From Palsa-504 sp963769715 (lineage in GTDB: Bacteria > Actinomycetota > Actinomycetes > Streptosporangiales > Streptosporangiaceae): DNA of 64,000 bases. The notes beneath the pieces were generated by a model. The model saw nothing but the letters and a program-made list of their open reading frames with translations, was not told where the DNA came from and did no database searches. Below, in pieces: positions 61,186 to 64,000 of this stretch (within the stretch, counting starts at the first letter, position 1; each line of letters opens with the position of its first letter). Location: contig CAVYNE010000027.1 in the NCBI GenBank assembly GCA_963769715.1, positions 310,001-374,000 of the forward strand. The letters are read 5' to 3'. Both the position numbers and the translations under genes were made by a program.

Positions 61186-61651
61186 ATGGCCGAGCTCCCA
61201 TCGCCCCCAGAGGGAATTGTGCTGACCCACTTCATCGTCTCGGACGATGTTCGAGCGCTCTCGGCGCTTCTACACCGAAGTACTCGGCGGCAGGGTGGCC
61301 TTTCCCGGAGATCCAGTCAATGTTGCGCTAGCCAACAGCTGGATCGTCATCAATGGCGGCGGAGGACCGACCGACGACAAGCCTACGGTCATCCTGGAGA
61401 CGCCGCGTGATCCCGACCGGGTCAGCAGCTTCCTTAATATCCGGGTTAAAGACATCGAGGCCGTGTACGCCGAATGGAGCGCCCGGGGTGCTGAATTCCT
61501 GACGCCGCCGAAACAGCACCAGTTCGAGAAGCGCTGCTACATCCGCGATCCCGACGGTCATCTGATCGAAGTGGGGCAAACCACGGACCCAGAGGGTGAC
61601 TGGTCGCCCGGTCACTGGCCGTCGAGTACGCCCGCCGAGGAGTCCGAGTGA
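61186..61651 (+). pseudogene. VOC-family protein, one-base insertion
   Basis: Paralogue of the intact gene at 21697. The first frame reads LTHFIVSDDV and then breaks; the second continues ERSRRFYTEVLGGRVAFPGD, NVALANSWIVINGGGGPTDD, YAEWSARGAEFLTPPKQHQF and CYIRDPDGHLIEVGQT. Removing one base at about 61251 (GATGTTCGAG) joins VSDDV to ERSRRF. A downstream ATG (61247) could start a shortened protein lacking the first strand and its His ligand. Confidence 0.8.
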
Positions 61652-61710
61652 ATGCCGAGATCACCGGCGAAATCGCTCACATCGACGGCGGCCAGTCCCC
61701 GGACACGAGC
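61648..61710 (+). pseudogene. SDR C-terminal tail fragment
   Basis: NAEITGEIAHIDGGQSP, directly after the VOC stop, is the final strand and DGG motif of a short-chain dehydrogenase (xxITGExxxIDGGQS). Only about 18 residues are recognisable. Confidence 0.45.
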
Positions 61711-61874
61711 CTCGATCCACCGCGTGACGCTGAGGAGGTTCGGTCATGGCGTAATGGGGGCCTGGACGGCCCTGCTAACGGGCTGGCGGGGCCGACCCGT
61801 GACGGCCGCGCAGCCGCGCGGCGATTTCAGGGACCTGCTGGAGGCCTGTGCGCCCTGATGACGGCATCAGAATA

Positions 61875-61896
61875 GGTACCAAAAAAATTTGGTACC
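61875..61896. promoter_or_regulatory. AT-centred palindrome before the recombinase remnant
   Basis: GGTACCAAA (61875-61883), AAAA, TTTGGTACC (61888-61896): perfect 9-bp arms in a strikingly AT-rich patch just upstream of the serine-recombinase remnant. It could be a recombination core, an operator or a small terminator followed by AATTT. Confidence 0.6.
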
Positions 61897-61899
61897 AAT

Positions 61900-62802
61900 T
61901 TGCGCCGACTTGCACCCGGTAACTCCGTCGGCGTCAAAGAGCTTGCGCGTCTGATCAGCAGGATCAACTACCAGTCCGAGCATGATGAGAAGACGATGAC
62001 GGTGCTGGGCTTTTCGTCCAAGCGGGAGATCACCCGGACCAGTATCCGGGTGCGGACCGCGATGGCTGCCCAGACCCGGGAGCAGGGCCGGTATCTCAGC
62101 GGGCGTCCGCCGTACGGGTACCGGCTGGCTGAAGCGGGGCCGCACCCGAACATGGCGCGCGCCGCGTGGGGCCGGCGGGCGCACAAGCTTGAGCCCGACC
62201 CGGCGACCGCGCCCGTGGTGCGGTGGATATTCGCCCAGCGCCTGGCCGGGCATTCGGTGGCGCGGATTGCCCGCGCACTGAACGAGGCGGGCGTGCCGTG
62301 CCCGTCCGCGGCCGACCCGGCCAGGAACCCGCACCGCGCCGCGGCGGGGTGGACGCTGGGCACGGTCACCACCATCTTGTCCAACCCGCGGTACACGGGC
62401 CGTCAGGTGTGGAACCGGCAGCGCACCCGCACTAAGCTGGCCGACCTCGGCGGCGTCACCCTCGGCCACAAGAGCGTGCAGCGGTGGAATCTCCCGGACG
62501 GGTGGGTCATCTCCAACCGGCCCGCGCATCCGGCGTTGGTCAGCGAAGTGGACTTCATCGCCGCGCAGGACGTGAACGCCGCGCGCGGCCGGTCGCATGA
62601 CGGCCCGGTACTGCGCAGGTACCAGCTGGCCGGTCTGCTGGCATGCGGCCTGTGCGGGCGGCGGATGGAATCAGCCTGGTCCAACGGCAAGGCCGCGTAC
62701 CGGTGCCGGCATGGCCGTACCAGCGCGATGGCGCCGGACCCGGCCCGGCCGAAGAACACCTACGTCCGCGAGGACGTCCCCTGTACGTGCTGTTCTTTAT
62801 GA
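61900..62802 (+). pseudogene. Large serine recombinase lacking its catalytic domain
   Basis: The frame gives the recombinase and zinc-ribbon domains of a large serine recombinase: MTVLGFSSKREITRTSIRVR, TAMAAQTREQGRYLSGRPPY, RWIFAQRLAGHSVARIARAL, LGTVTTILSNPRYTGRQVWN and LAGLLACGLCGRRMESAWSN with CRHG. The N-terminal resolvase domain with the nucleophilic Ser is absent, and after YVREDV the frame is diverted, so the coiled-coil tail is lost too. Such enzymes integrate phages and actinomycete elements. Confidence 0.82.
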
Positions 62803-62908
62803 GCACGGCACGCGGCGCGTGCACCTTGCCGGGATCACCGCCCACCCCGCGGGGGAGTGGGTGACCCAGCAGGCGGCCGCGAGTACAGCGAGTATGTGCT
62901 CTTGGTAG
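62785..62908 (+). pseudogene. Integrase-core (rve) transposase fragment
   Basis: VLYEHGTRRVHLAGITAHPA and GEWVTQQA match the strand and helix before the second catalytic Asp in actinobacterial integrase-core transposases (LGTRRVHxAGVTAHPTGxWVxQQARN). About 35 residues survive, joined directly to the recombinase remnant. Confidence 0.55.
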
Positions 62909-62965
62909 GTGGCTTCAAGTTCATCCTGTCCGCGGTAGGCGTGAGGCCAACGGCCGGCCCGGCCC

Positions 62966-63017
62966 TTGACCCCTGCTAAGCGCCACCGTATGGTTTAACC
63001 ATGGTTACCGATAAACC
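62966..63017 (+). promoter_or_regulatory. Leaderless promoter and operator of the second GntR/ABC operon
   Basis: TTGACC (62966-62971), 17-bp spacer, TATGGT (62989-62994), then ATG 63001 with 6 bases between, the same geometry as at 11734-11768. GGTTTA (62992-62997) and TAAACC (63012-63017) form an inverted repeat spanning the start codon, a likely autoregulatory GntR site. Confidence 0.7.
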
Positions 63018-63483
63018 AGACAACTTCGATGACGAGGTGTCGCCGATCGCGTTCTACCTGGACCGGGGGCTGGGGGTGCCGACCTACCTGCAGTTGGTGC
63101 ACCAGGTCGACTATGCGCTGCGGCTCGGCTTCCTGCGTGCGGGTGACCAGTTGCCGAGGATCAAGGACGTGACCCGCTCGCTGGCGGTGAACCCGGACAC
63201 GGTGATGAAGGCATACCGCGAGCTGGAGTTGCGCGGCATCGCGGCCGGCCGCCCCGGCGTCGGCACGTTCATCACGCAGGCACCAGCCGTCGTCGGCCTC
63301 AAGCAGATGGCCGCGCTGCAGAAGAAGCTCACCACGTGGCTGGCCGAGGCGGCCGAGGCCGGAGTGGACGAGCTTGGCATGAAGGCGCTGTTCACGGTGG
63401 CGCTACGGGATTTTAGCGGCGGGGGCGCCGCGTCCCGCCTTCCCGGCCGCGCCGAAGCGCGCCGGGAAGGCGGGGCGGCATGA
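63001..63483 (+). CDS. GntR-family (YtrA-type) regulator
   Basis: A 160-residue YtrA-type regulator: short N-terminus, winged helix (about 25-95; PTYLQLVHQVDYALRLGFLR, LAVNPDTVMKAYRELELRGI, GRPGVGTFI) and an effector/dimer helix region (LKQMAALQKKLTTWLAEAAE). It resembles the C-terminal part of the regulator at 11768 but lacks the DUF1707 domain. It overlaps the ATPase gene by ATGA. The promoter upstream predicts a leaderless mRNA, and the inverted repeat over the start codon suggests autorepression relieved by an antimicrobial or membrane-active ligand. Confidence 0.92.
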   Translation: MVTDKPDNFDDEVSPIAFYLDRGLGVPTYLQLVHQVDYALRLGFLRAGDQLPRIKDVTRSLAVNPDTVMKAYRELELRGIAAGRPGVGTFITQAPAVVGLKQMAALQKKLTTWLAEAAEAGVDELGMKALFTVALRDFSGGGAASRLPGRAEARREGGAA

Positions 63484-64000
63484 ACGTCATCGAGACGGAC
63501 GGCCTCGGCAAGCGTTACCGGCAGACCTGGGCCCTGCGAGACTGCCGTCTCACCGTTCCGGCCGGCCACGTGGCTGCCCTGGTGGGACACAATGGCGCAG
63601 GCAAGACCACCCTGCTGCGCATCCTGGCTGGTGTAGTGACCCCGACGGCGGGCACGGCCACCGTACTTGGCTTTACACCTGGCAGCCAGCAGGCCCGCGA
63701 CGCGGTGTCCGCCATCGACCAGACGGTGCCGCTCTACCGCCACCTGCGGGTCCGCGACCAGCTCGCCGCCGCACGGGAACTCAACGACCAGTGGGACACC
63801 GATCTCGCCGTACAACGGTTGTCCTCGTTGAACCTGATGACGTCCGGCAAGGTCGGCAAGCTCTCTGGCGGCCAGCAAGCCCAGCTCGCGCTCACCCTCG
63901 CCCTGGCCCGCCGCCCCCGGCTGCTGTTGCTGGATGAGCCGCTGGCCAGCCTGGACCCGCTGGCCCGGCAGGAGGTGCTGGGCTGGCTGATGACCTGCGT
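63480..64000 (+). CDS. ABC transporter ATP-binding protein (partial, runs off the window)
   Basis: From ATG 63480 (overlapping the GntR stop) the frame stays open to the end of the window, 173 residues: VIETDGLGKRYRQTWALRDC, Walker A GHNGAGKT, Q-loop SAIDQTVPLYR, signature LSGGQQ and Walker B LLLLDEP. It is a paralogue of the ATPase at 12529 (GLGKRYG.TWALREC, same signature). A permease gene is expected next, outside the window. Together they form a second YtrA-like exporter operon. Confidence 0.9.
   Translation, partial: MNVIETDGLGKRYRQTWALRDCRLTVPAGHVAALVGHNGAGKTTLLRILAGVVTPTAGTATVLGFTPGSQQARDAVSAIDQTVPLYRHLRVRDQLAAARELNDQWDTDLAVQRLSSLNLMTSGKVGKLSGGQQAQLALTLALARRPRLLLLDEPLASLDPLARQEVLGWLMTC

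Overview
The window is high-GC actinobacterial DNA. Evidence includes GTG starts, YtrA-type GntR regulators next to ABC-2 exporters, a DUF1707 domain, DUF2637 remnants, HxlR and AraC regulators, a PASTA-less Ser/Thr receptor kinase and a bulb-lectin fragment. A Streptosporangiales/Streptomyces-like actinomycete is the likeliest source (inference). There is no rRNA, no complete tRNA and no CRISPR array. The window reads as an accessory region: many intact single genes or short operons for stress, detoxification and regulation, separated by an unusual density of truncated or frameshifted genes.

Layout. 0-5.6 kb: HEAT-repeat protein, DUF72 remnant, cytosolic HtrA-like protease divergent from an HxlR regulator across a palindromic operator, sigma-factor and IS66 remnants, TIGR03086 protein, alpha/beta hydrolase. 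5.9-10.2 kb: aldehyde dehydrogenase, DUF899 protein, patatin, YdeI-like protein, and the 3' end of a group II intron. 10.6-17.4 kb: DUF6325-like/LuxR fusion, a leaderless DUF1707-GntR/ABC-2 exporter operon, AraC regulator with 21-bp direct repeats, and two genes sharing a duplicated leader. 17.5-23.6 kb: esterase, frameshifted nitronate monooxygenase, redoxin, NTF2-like and VOC proteins, methyltransferase and lectin remnants. 24-33 kb: receptor kinase with a periplasmic-binding-protein ectodomain, PNPOx-like protein, minimal zincin, Zn-alcohol dehydrogenase, large TPR-like membrane protein. 33-44 kb: regulators, methyltransferases and many fragments (NB-ARC, DUF2637, exonuclease III, aldo-keto reductase, acyl-CoA ligase, nitrilase). 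44-49 kb: SNF2 helicase, DUF6325 plus small-protein operon, SDR. 49.4-53.7 kb: a run of pseudogenes (kinase-aminotransferase fusion, LuxR, FUSC, DUF1275, TOTE primase-helicase). 53.8-56.5 kb: tightly overlapping DeoR-MFS-HAD operon. 56.5-62.9 kb: IS66, SDR, DUF2637, GntR-UTRA and recombinase remnants around a nitroreductase and a cytosolic solute-binding protein, with a ~145-bp structured repeat present twice in inverted orientation. 63-64 kb: a second leaderless GntR/ABC operon, cut by the window end.

How genes work together. The two GntR/ABC operons share the same promoter geometry (-35, 16-17 bp, -10, then ATG 7 bp after the -10) and ATGA overlaps, so they look like paralogous self-regulated drug or peptide exporters. 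HtrA/HxlR, AraC/secreted protein, and DeoR/MFS/HAD are other local regulator-target sets. Many breaks are single-base frameshifts in otherwise well-conserved proteins, so part of the decay may be sequencing error and should be checked before the genes are called dead.
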